A DNA stretch of 64,000 nucleotides from Burhinus oedicnemus (GCA_008921705.1 VFFE01007186.1:610441-674440); one strand, 5' to 3'; shown: positions 25,731-39,321, numbered from the stretch's first letter. Numbers and translations: made by a program. The notes: a model not told the origin generated them from the letters alone.

Positions 25731-28051
25731 GGTGGAACAGAGAATCCAAAACGACTTCTAACTCCTGCAAATACATGCATGGTACCTAAATCAATCAAGA
25801 AAACAGGTCACTGACTGCAGAAAAGGAAATGAAATAAAGGCATGCTGGAGAACAAAGAATAGCCATTTATTACAGTGCAGTAGTTAGACAAGAATAATGT
25901 AGAAAAAAATCAGGAGACAACAATTTATATTCAAGATTTTAAAGGTAGGGGGAAAGGTTTATTTCATGCAAGTGCCACCAAAAATAAATCGTTCCTGAGC
26001 CTCCGTCTAAAATGTGGTGCAGTGCAGCATCTGAGCGCAGGGACAGGTCTCTCATCATAGACGGGTCTTTCTAAAAGCGAACAGAGGTGAGAGCACCAAA
26101 CAGCTTGTCAAAAGCATTGCTACTTTTTTATAAACAAAACAGAGCAAACGCAAAAGAGACACTTAACATTTTTGTATGATTGGGCATATTATTTTTCATT
26201 GTATTAATTAAAAAGTCAACCTATCTGGCTTTCCTAAAAGGTACTGATTGGAACCTAAGAAACGCACATCTCTCTTTATGCTAAATTCCAAGCTTTTATT
26301 TGGAAATGTCTGAACAATGTCTTTGATTATTTCTTTATGCAGGCTGTTCAGATTTACTTTGATAATGTATGTTTTTATATATAGTCATATATACTCAACA
26401 ATGTTATGTTTTTAGCAGAAAAAAAGATATTATTGTAAATATGTATTTTTCACGACGACTATACCAAATAACATTAAAGACTATTAAGGTACTACACAGC
26501 ACAGAGAACAGCTAAATCCTCTATCCTCTGTCCTTTTGGTATGCTATTTGCCTTGCCAAATATGTAGTGAAACTGTAATAAAGGGACTCGGTGAGCGGAT
26601 TTTAAATTAACTGACAATTTGAACTTTGAATGATCACTGTTTTGTGACTGTTTGCGGAACATGAATGTTGGATTTAAAGATGGATAAAGACAAAAACTAT
26701 TCTCCTCTGACAAACTATTCTTCTAAAGAAATTGAATTGTGGTGTGGGGTTTTTTTTTTTCTCAGCAGAGAAATGATACTTAATCCATCGAGATGTAAAA
26801 ACTCTATAAAAGAGACTCTTTACAGGAGCACTTAGGTCACCAGGTTAAAGAAAGTGAATGGTATTCCTAATGGAAGATAAACGGTTGCCCTGTGGGGTTT
26901 TATCTGTCATACTAATCTCCAAAAGCATCTTGTATAAAAGTAGACTTAAAAAGACTGTTAAAGCAAGCTTTGCCACTGCAGTAAACTAATACCTGTGGCT
27001 TACCGCCTCTGCCCTACACATGTGAAATGTTTAAAATGTTTGGCAGGAAGCTTTTTCCCACATTTGGCTAGGCGTACTCAGTGAACCCAATGTGAGATAA
27101 TCCAAAACAATTCAGGTTCAACAAAGGTTGGGAAAATATTATAGCGGACATAAAGCTTTGATGGAAAGCTTCTTTGATCTTGAGATTATAAAATACACAA
27201 TTTCTAATCTGACAAATTTTTAGCTGCAAAGCAGAATATCTAAACATTCCTCTTTTGTCATAACAGTTTAATCCCTTAAGAATGTGATTTAAACCATTGG
27301 GGAGCAAAGGTTAGCACAAGATTTGTATGAAAGAGGAAACCTGCCTCAGACACCTAGATAGAAAAATGTGAAGGCCATTAAATTATATAACTAAATACTA
27401 TCTGCAGATTGGCACTGCCAGGTCACCCTCAGTTCAAGCTGTGTCAAATATCCCTTGTTCCAAACACACTTGTTCACTGAATGAATATTGAAGAAGTTAC
27501 AATTATTTTAAACTTCAGATTTGAGTTTAAAATGACCCACTTTGTCATGCATGAAGAAGAGCATCAATACAGTAAGAGTTTAAGTAAAAAAAGCTGGGGA
27601 TGGAGGGGTTTGTTTTGGGTTGTTTTTGAGGGGGGAGGCCACTGCACTTTTTAAATATATTTATTAATCTCATAAAAGATATTGCTTCTTCCGAATAATC
27701 TTGCTTAGGCCCATAGACTATGACAACTCTACTACTAAAGCAACAATATTTGTTTTAATACTTAAAGCATCCTCATAAAGCATTGACTACCTGTTAGACA
27801 CAGCAATTCCTGTGAGGAAACATGATCAGGAAAAGCAAATCCAAAGTTATTTTGTCAATTATTAACACAACATGATTCAGTACTGCAAGTCACATGTATA
27901 AATCCATGAGTTGGAGTTCATAAATATGTTTTTCATTGCTAATAAACTACAAATCATTTAACATTAATTTGAGCACCAAAACTAGTAGAGGACCAAACAG
28001 CTTCTAACAGCTTTAAAAGTCGGCTGGATCAGACCTCAACTTTTCTATTTT
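25731..28051. other. Unique AT-rich DNA, no gene seen
   Basis: No gene, RNA gene or clear interspersed repeat. Open frames do not exceed 79 codons and show no domain. Confidence 0.5.
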
Positions 28052-28080
28052 AAAACAAACAAACAAACAAACAAACAAAA
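28052..28080. repeat. (CAAA)n microsatellite
   Basis: About six CAAA units ending in AAAA, immediately followed by a C run (28081-28086). Likely length-variable between individuals. Confidence 0.9.
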
Positions 28081-28207
28081 CCCCCCAAACTAACAAAACT
28101 CCTCTTTTTTTCCTCCCATAAGTTGAAAGCAAAATTCATCCTTTCTACTTGAAAAGCCAACATGTAGAAATTTAATTCCATGGTGACTTGATTTCCATGG
28201 ATTCTGC

Positions 28208-28230
28208 ACATTAGTGTTTGTCACTAATGT
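28208..28230. repeat. Perfect short inverted repeat
   Basis: ACATTAGTG and CACTAATGT form 9-bp perfect arms around the 5-base loop TTTGT. It is too short for a microRNA precursor and no terminator role applies in this context. Confidence 0.8.
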
Positions 28231-29929
28231 TTGTAGCTAAATATCTTTATCCAAACTCCATTCATTTTTCAGCTTTTTAAACAAATTGTTCTCTACCCTA
28301 TAATCATGCCTGATAAAGAGAAAAAGTCTGGGTGCAGAAGACAGGGTTTAAAATAATGACTAGAGTGGGGTTTTTACAGCCATTATACAAATGAATATAA
28401 ATAGTGATGATTAACACATGGAATGTCAATTTAGAAAGCATAACGAGTACAATGTTGTAAAACAAAATGAGGAAAACATGGATTTTTGTGATAGGGTTTT
28501 TCAAAAAAAAAAGAGCTTTGGCTTATACTGTGTTCCCATTTAAGAAGACAGGAGACTTCCCATTCAGTTGGAAAAATGCGTTTATAAGGCTGAATCTCCA
28601 TATTCTCAAATTTAGAAGACATCATGTCAGAAACAGTAGAAATATCAGTTCCTGACAAAGTATTACTCCTTACATTTCTGGGCACTACATCAATGAAAAA
28701 AGTCATTGTTTCTTTCTTGGGAAAATGTGCAACCACCTTTCTTAATTGTTAAAAAAAATTGCAAAAAATAATTTCATCAAAAGAATTTCACAAATTTTGG
28801 TCTATCGTTATGTTAAATGGAAGTAACAGAGATGCAAAATTTCCTAAGGAGAGTATGTTGGAAAGACAGACACATACTCTAATTGCACAAATGTGTCTCC
28901 TTTTGGAAACAAGTATATATTTGATTAGAAACAACAGTAACACCGAATAGCTGCACAATTACTAATCCTTCTGGAATCACAGTGGATCTTCTCCACTTGC
29001 CCTCCAACCATGAAATGAGGCCTCTGATCCAGCATAGGGAAGCAGGGCCATGGCTCCTAAACCACAAAAGGTGAACTAAGGACTGGGTGTCCCTTGAGCT
29101 CCCTAGAATTTGTAGGATGCTACTCTGTCTGGCTCCTTACCTGCTCAGGCACAGATTACATCCAGGGATTACCAGGTCTTTTCCAAATGATTTCCCTGGG
29201 GTTATTTCTGTTTCTTGGCAGTGTACAGTTCAGACGATTAAACTACATAGACTTTTATATAAATCTAGGACAGCGTTATAACAGACACCATTCATTTCAG
29301 AGGGCAGCACATTGACCATTAAATCCTCCCTTACCATCCTCTATGTCTCTGAAATGCTATCCATATTTCAAGATTACATGGTGTTATTGGGCAGAACAAT
29401 TTCAGACGTGCATTTGTGCACTGATATAGCACAGTAAAAAATCCCATAACATTAAAAAATGCTTTCAGTGTATTTCTTTCACTAAACCTTATCTATAGCT
29501 GAATGCAATAGACAGAATGAATGCTTTCTTCTAAAAATCAGAATGAATTTTTACACAATATATCCATTATGTTTACAACTTGCTACATTTCAGCCACAAA
29601 AATCATTTGCAGAGGTTTCATAAAGTATTTACATCGTGTTTTCATTAAATATGCTATTATTCATATCCATCAGAATCAAAGAACAGACACTGGGGAAAAC
29701 CTGTGAGAGGGAAACGGGGAACTGAGAAAACGCTTATGCTGAAACAAGCTATATACACCCATGTGACTGACCCAGAAATAATTCAGTTGTTGCCAGTACA
29801 GCTGTCATTGAAGTCAGCCAAACAACCACACTCTCCTGCCAAAAAAAAACAAACCTTCATAGTTTGGCACCAGGGTTTTGTAATTAGTTTGTCACAGTTT
29901 CAGAGCAGTTATTTTAATTTTTGAAGTGA
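28231..29929. other. Unique DNA, no gene seen
   Basis: No gene. A 101-codon minus-strand frame (28431-28736) and a 102-base-scale overlap with plus-strand frames have no domain content. Confidence 0.5.
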
Positions 29930-31260
29930 TTCTTTTCTAATTTTCAGTGCTTTATCATATCTGTTTCACTCAGTGCCCTGAATAGTCATCACCTCCCTGA
30001 CAGAAACCTCTTCTCTATGAATCTTCCTTCAAACTTGCCTTTGCCATCTGCAGTTTCTATTATCCTTCCACTGACATGGATGTGTTTCATTGTCGGACTT
30101 TGTCTTTGTTCTCAGGATAGAACAATAAAATAAAAGCAAACCCACTTATTTGTTAAGTTCTGTTCTATCTACAGTCTCACAGTCTTTTGAAAGATCCCTC
30201 AACTTCCCATTATTTTGCTTGTGTTTTCTTGGTATTGTCAGATCAGTTTTGACTTAATTTCTGTTGAATATTTCAGCACAAGTACAAGGTCATAAAATCT
30301 TCCTTCTTGCAGAACATGTCTTTCTACTCTCAAATGCAGACTATTATTCTCCTCATTTGCGAACTCGTCATACTCCTAAAGCACATAATAATCTTTAAAG
30401 ACCACCTCCTTCCTCCATCCCAAATCTTTCTTGACTTTTGATCTGCTGTGTAGCTATAAATCATGACCAGGATTTATCTTTACTTTTACTTTATTACTCT
30501 TGAAAGTTTTCTTTTTGTCTTCCAGTTTTCCTGTTCCTTTATTTAGAAATTTCCCAATTTGTTATCTCACTTGGGTATTGAATTTTGAACCCAGACAAGT
30601 TCATACCAGCAAGTGAAAATTAACTGCCACATTCCCTTTCTGACCAATATCTGTGCAGTACTACAAATAAGTCTGCTTAGATATTAAATTCTCTAGGAAG
30701 CTTCTCCTTTTCTGCTTATTACAGCTCACTTTGTTCATCCATCCTCATCCACTCCACTGGTTTTATATCCTTGCTGTAGGGCTAATCTCAGAAATCTGAG
30801 ACTTCTTATTTAAGCAGCATTTCTTACACTATAAGATCTTAGCTCCTTATAAGGGTCCAAAACATCTTGCACAGGACTGACAGAAATGATACAGCATCTC
30901 TGAAAGACCTATGCCAGAGGAAATTCCTTTAAGTGTCTCAATTGGCACCACACATCTACACTTAGGCACCTGAATCATTCCCTATGTGTCCAGTCTAGGT
31001 TTGTTGTCTACGTTCTCTCTGTAGCCCAGAATGAGTGTTTAAAATAAGTGGGGTGGATTGCCCTCCAGAGGTGCATGTTTCTGTTCATTGACTAGAGAGG
31101 ATCCTACCCATCTCACTCCCAGAGAGGTCAATTTAGTGCAGAGCATCCTGTCCTCAGTGACACATCCTTCTAATCATGGGAATCATTACTTTCTTCTCTG
31201 TGTTTCCTGTATGCCTGAAACTGCCCCTAATTATTGTTATATTCCTTTAATTTAAAATGA
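29930..31260. other. Long pyrimidine-biased block
   Basis: The plus strand is noticeably rich in C and T over about 1.3 kb, with many CTTC and TTTC words and few purine runs. No interspersed family was recognised on either strand and no open frame exceeds 65 codons. It may be a worn retroelement in minus orientation or a region of strand-biased composition. Confidence 0.45.
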
Positions 31261-31740
31261 AAACTTTAACCTTCTTTCTAGCTCATGGCTAGCTCTTACT
31301 AGTATGGCAAATCTCAAAGAAAAGAGATGTGGTTTCAGTAGCAATCATAGAATATATCCTCCTGGACTTCCTCATTTCGAGTCTGTGGCAGAAATAAGAA
31401 TGAACTCTAATACTGGCAATATACAGACTGAATAAAGATTAGATTCTTCTAGCAAAAAATCACCAGAAGAAAGGAGTTTGAGATAGCTTGAACAAAGCAA
31501 AACATATATACATTCCTCAGTTCGTTCTGGGCAGGCTGACAGGAAGCTCTAAGGAGAGACCATTGAATTATTACTTTTTTTTTTTTTTTTAAGATAGAAT
31601 GTTAAATGAAGTCAACAACATTAGCCAGAGGTCAAGAAAGCCTGAATTTCAATTTGATGAGGTTGACATTCAATCATCTGAAAGACCAATATTGCAGACC
31701 TTTGACTGCTCTCTCGCAGGGAGAATCAGTAGCGTAAAAG
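31261..31740. other. Unique DNA with poly-T run
   Basis: Contains 16 T residues at 31575-31590. Nothing else was recognised. Confidence 0.5.
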
Positions 31741-31830
31741 GCTGAGCATCATCCTTTCCCATTGACTTCAAATGGAAATAGAGGTGACTGCACCTCAAGT
31801 ACTGAGCACCTTTCAGGACCAGGACTTCAT
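31741..31830. repeat. Old amniote interspersed repeat fragment
   Basis: CCCATTGACTTCAAATGGAA, then CACCTCAAGTACTGAGCACC and TTTCAGGACCAGGACTTCAT, match a chain common in birds and turtles (CATTGACTTCAATGGGAG, TGCTCAGCACCTTTCAGGATCAGGCC). This is the most convincing member of the family in the window. Confidence 0.55.
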
Positions 31831-33890
31831 CTAAGAGAGGAGAAAATGAAACTAAAGCTGTAAGAGCAGCAGGCTGGAGATACAGTTAAGCAAAATGGTC
31901 CAGACAATAGAACGCTAGGAAATAGATAATTTCCACTGGATAGTACCCCTGTGGAGACCAGGACTTTCAGGAATCCCTAAATATGGTTTTCTTTATGTAA
32001 TTATTTAATGATTAAATTACATCGTTAACTAAATGTAATGATTTAAGTGGAGAATAAGATTCCTGGAATACGAGAGTAATGGTTATTATTTCATCTGCTG
32101 TAAAGACTTCAGGCTCTGTCAGGATGATTTGAGCAGCAGCTATACCCTAGCAGAACAAAGCTCATTTTGTGGATGTTAGGAAGTGACTGACTCTTTGTTG
32201 GGGTATTGAAAATCAAAGAGGATTTATAACAATGATTATTGGGAAGGTGAGCGGGGAGAGAATTCTAGATTATTTAGCTGTGATTTGTATATCCTCTGTC
32301 CTTATTTTTAACATACATATAAATACCTCTTTGGCTGGAATGCACATGCAGATTAGGCCCAGAGCAAAACCTTTTTTGGACATAAATGTCCTTCACCCTT
32401 GTTTTCCTTCTTTGCAGATGATGGCATCAGTGAAACTTGCCAGAGAAACTTGTAACAATAATACTGAATCTAAATCTGAGATAAAGGGTGGCCCCATGTG
32501 AAAAAAAGAGCCTAGGGCTGGAAGAGGTTGCTCTCAGAGCTAGGCATGAGGAACAGGAACAGAAGAAAGCAGCTGAGTAGGACAGAAGCTTCATTTGGAA
32601 GGGACAAAGGAATGATTTGGGATTTAGTTAGAACAAAATGGGTAGGAAACAGACTGCACAGAACCACTTAGAACGTCTATTGTCAGAAAATAAGAAACTA
32701 ATTTGATTAAGGAAGGCCAAGTAAGCATTGTTCATGAAGAGAAAGTCAAAAATTTGATACTAATGCAGGCAAATCTGCAGAATGGGGATGAAAATTACAT
32801 GAAAATGAAGACAGACAAACAAATAGCATGGTCAGAAGAAAAGATGAAAGGGGAAGTGTACAAAAAGATCTGATAATTACCTGCATAGTTCTTTGGTAAA
32901 GATAGGGCCCTCCTAGTCAGGCTGGGCGTGCCAAGAAGCTTAACAAAAGTTCATTCTCTTGAGAATTCGAGTTCATGCAGCTTTAGTCTTTCCCTGCTAA
33001 AAGAGTTAAAGGAATATGGCTGTCATTGACTTCTGACAATATTTTCAACTGGAACGAGGCATCAGGACCAAGAAATTTTAAAAAAAAAAAAAAAAGAAAC
33101 CCCATCTTTGGAAAACTGTTAAAATGGGCTTCTTGGAAGAATAATGTGGATAATAAATCCACACGTTCAAAGAAACAGAATTACAAAGGACTATATACAA
33201 AGCCCTATCCCAAAATTAAGACAGGCTTGTTTAAGTCAGAATAAAACCCTGTCCTATCCAAGAACAATTGGGGAAAATAGTGACTTCTGCTCAAAGTGCC
33301 AACTCCAAGGTACCGCGATAATTCATCTCAAAACATAAAATATTGGCCATTTGTCTTGGACAGGGTGAAGCAGGTGACATCTGGAGAAGCTTATTATCAT
33401 TAGAAGGACACAATTAACTCATTTTTAAGCACTTGAATTAAAAGGTAATAATTACTAATAAGCCTTAATTCCTCCTTTCACTAAATCCTAAATTCCCAGT
33501 AAATTTACTTTTAACTATACTGCTATTTTCAGAGTACTATTTTCTTGCTAGTGCTTTCAAGAAAGTGTTTTCTAGTGTTTAGTGTTTCTTGCTAGAAGTG
33601 AGCTGCTTCTTGTAGCTTCTCATGTAAGAGATTCTGTTAGTTGGCAGGAAACCTAAGACTTAGACTTAGTTCTGCATGCAAGTTTGTTCCAGGAATCCAG
33701 TCTTTGGCTCTTTATCCTCTTTTTGTGCTACTGATCAAGAGACTTTAAATTGCTTTTTAAAAGTAATTTAATGAACCGATAATGTTTTATTTCAGCTTGA
33801 TATGCACTTGGTTGGTTTACTCGGGATACAGTTACCAAACATGACTCACCACAGGATGATTATGTTTCGGTTTCAGCCAGGTGCAGCTAG
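31831..33890. other. Unique DNA including a purine-rich block
   Basis: About 32480-32880 is purine-biased on the plus strand (frequent GAAG, GGAA and AAGA words), the opposite skew to 29930-31260. A 16-base A run lies at 33080-33095. An 89-codon plus-strand frame (32232-32501) has no domain. Confidence 0.5.
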
Positions 33891-34040
33891 GACTTGGCAA
33901 CCGTCATCCTGAAGCTGGTGTCTGTGCTAATTCTGCACTTGGTGACCTTCACGATGTGGGTGTTTGGAATGATTCTGTTGGCACAAATACAAATTCTCTC
34001 ATACAACCATCTGTTCCTTGTGGAGAGGAATTTTCAACAG
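33891..34040 (+). other. Hydrophobic open segment with splice-like edges
   Basis: A 150-nt segment is open as 50 codons and encodes a strongly hydrophobic stretch containing LKLVSVLILHLVTFTMWVFG and MILLAQIQIL, like one or two membrane passes. It is preceded by AG (CTAG at 33887-33890, with a better TTTCAG acceptor at 33871-33876) and followed by CAG|GTATCT, a fair donor. The codons are GTG/CTG-rich compared with the AT-rich surroundings. I cannot assign it to a protein family. The better acceptor would put an in-frame TAG (33888-33890) in the exon, and a second frame is also open across the region, so it may be a decayed exon or chance. Confidence 0.2.
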
Positions 34041-34503
34041 GTATCTGGGATGTTTCATTTACAGCATTCAATTTTCAGCACATCTCCCATATTTATGGTG
34101 GGAAAATGCTGCCTTGAAGAAAGTAGGGCCACTACTGATATTTAGAGATGGAATCATTTATCAATGTTAAATGTAAGGGGAATTCACTCATGACACTTCA
34201 AATCAACCCCAAGGCTGAAGATGCAAAGGTTGGTCTTCGGCCCCAAGGTCCTTATTATTCCCATTCTCCTACCACATAACTCCACTTTTGCAAACCAATT
34301 CTTCCTGTTTCTCATCATCCCCCATGCCTACCTACCCTGGCTGTGTCTGGAGAATGACTAGTACATGACAAGTTGACGGCAAAGAGTGTTGTCTAATGTA
34401 GATATAACATGGTGTGCCTAATGATAGCCCCGACTGGGTCGGATGCCCTGATTTAAGGAACTACAAATGTAATTCTCAGAAACAGGTATATTTCTTTTTC
34501 GTA
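34041..34503. other. Unique DNA, no gene seen
   Basis: Nothing was recognised. Confidence 0.5.
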
Positions 34504-34545
34504 GTTTGACCTACATCACACAGCCAGAGCTGGAAGAACGTTTTC
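34504..34545 (-). repeat. Possible MIR-like fragment
   Basis: CCTACATCACACAGCCAGAG followed by CTGGAAGAAC resembles the antisense MIR core (AAGGTCACACAGCTAG... AGAGCTGG). Only about 30 bp align, so this is tentative. Confidence 0.3.
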
Positions 34546-35527
34546 AGCATTTAACTACTAAGCCTAACAGCTACTTCTTAACATAAACCTTAGAGGACTC
34601 CTGTTCCACTGAATCAAATGCCGGCATCTGTGCGGCATCTGTTTTAAGACAGATATGTCAGTATAAAATGACATTTTTGCTTGCTATATGAAAGTTAGTT
34701 TCCTTGAGGTCATTGCTGATTTTATATACTCTTTGGAGACTTCCTGCTGTTCAGAAATTCCAGCACAGTTTATCTACCACTTAACTGTACTAAAAGAGGA
34801 AAGCAACATTTTATATATAGGACAAAGTTTTTGCAATCTTCAAGTTAAAAAAACAAATACAGCTCTCATTTGAATATCAGAAATGAAGAGTTCTGTCTGC
34901 AATAACAGATGTACTAACTCATTGTGAAGCATACATTTGTGTACAGAAAATAAACAGGGATCCTATATGGGTGCCCAGAATTACAGGTTCCATGACTGTG
35001 ATTCTGAAACAAATATTGTCATTTATGTGGTGCACAGGGTACTTTGCGGTAAAATTCAGTGACTACAGCAATTTCTCTATTGGTACTTCTGAGAGATCTT
35101 TTATTTTAGGAGGTTATCAGTTAGGGATAAATAGGTCTTTCATTTTAATATTTCCCAATATTTCAAGGTTAAACTAGGCTTTATTTTATTTTATATTTAT
35201 TTGTGGAGAGGGAGAGGAATTATTCTGTCTTATAGATATGACATATTTTCCAAATAAGTGCAGTGCCACATATGGAAATACTTTGAACATTTAGTTCAAA
35301 TTGCCTCATTTCATTTTAATTTGTGTTTCATGGTTTCTACCCTCCAGTTTAGTGTGATACACTCTATACAATGACATACAATCTTAAGCTTCAATCCAAA
35401 GTGACCGCCAATGTCAACTTCTACTGCTGCCAGGCCACTTGCAGGTGCTCAGTGCTCTGCAGAAGCACAGTATCACAGCCACTTGGTAGATAATCTCTGT
35501 GTCCTTCCGCTTCTTCAACTGAAATTT
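34546..35527. other. Unique AT-rich DNA, no gene seen
   Basis: No gene or repeat was recognised. Open frames are 61-68 codons. Confidence 0.5.
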
Positions 35528-35793
35528 CATAGAATCATAGAAAAATTTAGGCTGGAAAGGACCTTTAAGAGCATTGAGTCCAACCATTAACTTAACACTG
35601 CCAAGTCCACCACTAAACCATGACCCTAAGTGCCATGTCTACATATCATTTAAATACCTCCAGGGATGGTGACTCAACCACTTCCATGGGCAGCCTGTTC
35701 CAGTGCTTGGCAACCCTTTCGGTAAAAAAATTTTTCCTAATATCCAATCTAAACCTCCTCTGGCACAACTGGAAGCCATTTCCTCTTGTCCTG
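35528..35793 (-). mobile_element. CR1 LINE, 3' end fragment
   Basis: The plus strand starts with CATAGAATCATAGAA, the reverse complement of the CR1 terminal 8-mer repeat. It continues with GGCTGGAAAGGACCTTTAAG, GTCCAACCATTAAC, ACTAAACCATGACCCTAAG, AATACCTCCAGGGATGGTGA, GGGCAGCCTGTTCCAGTGCT, and CTGGAAGCCATTTCCTCTTG. This is the reverse complement of the last ~270 bp of a CR1 subfamily (a type with the AAGTGCCATGTCTAC motif). The copy is 5'-truncated near 35793. The 88-codon plus-strand open frame 35620-35886 runs antisense through it and is not a gene. Confidence 0.92.
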
Positions 35794-38700
35794 AATTTCT
35801 TCCTTATTCATATCCTATTAAAAATGTGCTGCCTTATGTGTAGCTTTTCATGTATTCATTTATCATCTAATCTTTCTAGCAGTTAAATCCTGTGATGTAT
35901 TATTTTTGAAGACACCTAGCATACGAAACAATAAGCCATATAGGAGTCCAAATCAGGGAAGTCTTTCCAAAGAGTCAGTGGGTTTTTTACAGATAGGTAT
36001 CAGTTCTCGATGTGTCTTCTCCTAACCAGCTGGATGCAGGCCAGTTTCAAATAAAAAGTTGTGCAGCTATGTCAAACACAGTATTACGGTCCAATTATCA
36101 AAGCCTTTCAAAGTGTATGGCCCATTCAGTGTTTCTTACTTTCTTACGTTATTTAACTGGTTAGGATAAGCAGAGATTTTAGAGCCAGAAAGGTGGGGAA
36201 TCAAAATCAGTGTGAGCTGCAAACCTGAGTAACTAATGATGCACATGCTCCTTATGTCCATAGCACTTCATTCTGAGTGCAACAGTTGGGATAAAAATGT
36301 GCTGACAATATCTTGTGCAAACTGGTGCTTCATCAAAATTCCAGAAGTGATGGAATGTATTCTGCAAGTGGTACTCTACCAGTGTAGAAAGCTGGGAGGT
36401 CACTGATGCACTCCTCTTGAAAGCTTTGGTTTTTTGAGAGCATCAGCCTAAGCTGTGTTTCTGTCAGATACTAAAAGAAATGCTAGGTCTAGACTGTTTA
36501 TGGTTAAGCTTATTTCTTTTAGTGTTTAACAGTGCCTTCTAATGGCATCAGGTTTGTTGCAGAGAGAGAAGGACCTCTCTCGTTTATTATTTTGGTCTGG
36601 AGAGACAAAAATACTGCAGAGAACTGAATAACAGGTAAGAAGAGTGGTATAGGTTTTTTCTGTCTGACCCATGATCATATGGAGGAGAGACTCCTAGGGT
36701 AAATACTGTAAAGCCAGAAGAGTCATGGCACCTCCCTCATATTCCACAATTCTGCTCATCCTTTTGCTTAAGATTTTCCCGGCTATTTACTTTCTAACCA
36801 TACGTTGTTGTACTGCTGTTTCTGCAGCAACTGCTGTCTTCCAATTGTCTTCCATTCTTTTAGCCTCTTCCTTCTCCATTAAAGGATTAAAGATGAGTGT
36901 AAGATGGGAAAACAATATAAAACATCAACACACAAGCAGAGACCCAGAGGCTAGTCTCTTTCACAAGGTACACAGCTCTGCTGGTGACAGTTAGACACCC
37001 TTTTCTGAGTGCTTGCACTTCCAAGTCCTACAGCTGTAGAAGCAAGAGTGGAAGATGAATCCACGGTAAGCTGGCAAAGAGGAAGGGGAGAAGAAGAGGA
37101 GTAACCTATAAAAAAACAACCAAATAAATAAATAAAAATCCAGATAAGACCAAAGGATTACTTGAGAATGGCATGCAAAACACAGAACATAAAGGCTAAA
37201 CGTACTAAGGTCCTGAAATAGCCTTCATAATTTCCTTTGCTACAGTATTGTTATTTCTGAAATCTAATCTGTTTAAGCAGAAGTCACCATAAAACTCATG
37301 ACTCCAACATAGATGGAAAGCTTCCCATAGCATAATCAGGGAGATCAGGGAGGCAGGGGGATGCCACTGGGGAGGTTTCCAGTATAAATCATACTTTATG
37401 CCACCTAAACAGTAAGCCTGCAACTATAAACTCTGTAAGCTAAACAAACGATCAGTGTGATCCTGGCCTGTACATGGTTCAGGACAAACACTTAGACAAA
37501 ACAAAATTAATTCATACAAATCGGCAACAGCTGATTGCAAAGAGACTGCATATTCTGAATTTGCGCAATACAAACTTTAACGTAAAGACAATGAAGTACA
37601 ATAGAAAGGAAAATAATGATGCAGTTACAGTAGCTAATAATCTTGAAAATTGCACTAAAGACACTGTAGTTTAGATACCTGACTCCTGACATGCCTTATT
37701 GGCGTTGTTGATCTATACAGCTTGCCTATGTGGCTATCCAAACGTGTCTGCCCACAGAACCACAGACAGTAGAGGTGTCACTGCCTAGCAATTTGTCAAG
37801 ATACAGCAAGGAAGAAATCTGGGTCATTTGGATAATTATCATTTGAATAATCATTATCATTCCAGACAACTCAGTCTGTTGCCTCAGGCATCTGAGCAAT
37901 TTCATCCAGTCACCTCAGTCCTGTATAGTACAGAAAAGCATTTTGTGAACTTAACAGAACTTATAGAAAAAAGAAGTGTGCGAAGGAGTGTTCTGGATTC
38001 CAGATATTCTAAATTTTCTATACATTTTCAGGACATATAGAAGTTTTTGTAGGGATGTCTTTCTAGTCATTACCCTTGTGATTAGTAATAGCTAATAACC
38101 TTGCTGGAGATCCCATAATGTTAAACACAGCCAGGTAATTATAGAAGGTTCTGCCTGAAAAGGGGAATGATCCAAATATGCAAATTTTAAACCAAGACAA
38201 AACACAAGGAAGGAAAACAATCACTTTGCATGTTATCATCTTTCTAAGCTCACTAGGACAAGAGATATTATAAGTTAAAAGGCAGGGTAGGAAGAAAGGA
38301 AAAAAGTGACAAAGACAGCAGAAGAACAAACAGGAAGACAATCAGAAAAAGATGCAGGTTTCTTAGAGATGCTCAGCGGCACCTCTGAGCAGGAGGTAAT
38401 TGCCTGTGGATAAAAAGAGCAAACTGGATGCCAAGACAGAAAGCAATGATGGAGCACCAAGCACCTTGGTCGATATATTTGTAAATCTGCAGAAGGTCTC
38501 GGGAGGAAAAAAAACTCATCCAGCTTTCTTTTTCTTGAGATGGTAATCTTCCCATGATATACATTTTGACTAAATTTCCTGACAGAAAAGATATGCAACC
38601 ACTCCTAAAGGCTGCTAGACAAACAGAGAGTTAGCTGGGTTTGTTTTGTCTTAAAACACACATGCAATGTATGCCAATAAACAAGCAAATATAAAAAAGC

Positions 38701-39321
38701 ATTGACCAATTAAATTTCTTTCTCTGTTATGGTCAGTTAAAATTAATTCTGGCACCTGAGGTAGCCTGAAGCCAGATGGTACATCCTCACTGTGCTTTGA
38801 AGTGAGAACTTAGAAAACAATGTCTTCTTCAGGCTGACCAGGAGCTAACAAAACACCTGGCTTTTTATTGAGGGAGACATAGGTACTATGGTGCTCTTGT
38901 CATGGGAGTCATATATAGACAAAACAATAGCCTGACTTCTACAGATGCAGAAATGGGAAAATGGAAAGCTGTGCTCTGTTGGTTTTTGGCAGCAGGGAAC
39001 TATTAGCAAATAAAAAAAAAAATTCAGTTAACTTTCATTTAGAAAGAATTTGTATTGGGTAGTCATGAGTCTGGCATGTACACTACAGTTTAACCACTTA
39101 ATTTATAGCATTTAACCATGAACTTTGCCAAAGTTTGTGCTCCTCGCATAAGAATTTAAGGTCTCAAAATATTTGCAGATATATTCTTCTGGCAATCACT
39201 TTTAAAAGGAACCCACTACTGAATTTTTAGTACTTATTTGGTTCATATGAAATAGCATTTGTTGCTCTGGAACTGCTATTGCAGGTATCTTGGCTGACAA
39301 CTGAAAGGACCATACTTTTTA
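35794..39321. other. Unique DNA, no gene seen
   Basis: AT-rich unique sequence; a purine-rich stretch lies at about 37035-37105. Open frames up to 107 codons (38275-38598, minus) have no domain; an 89-codon plus-strand frame starting MAPPSYSTILLILLLK (36725-36994) has a hydrophobic start but no other support. Confidence 0.5.

Noticed and set aside
28052..28080. CAAA repeat considered as part of a CRISPR-like array
   Set aside because: It is a plain tetranucleotide microsatellite with no spacers.
28208..28230. Hairpin considered as a microRNA precursor
   Set aside because: Nine-bp arms are far shorter than a microRNA stem.
35620..35886. 88-codon plus-strand frame
   Set aside because: It runs antisense through a CR1 fragment.
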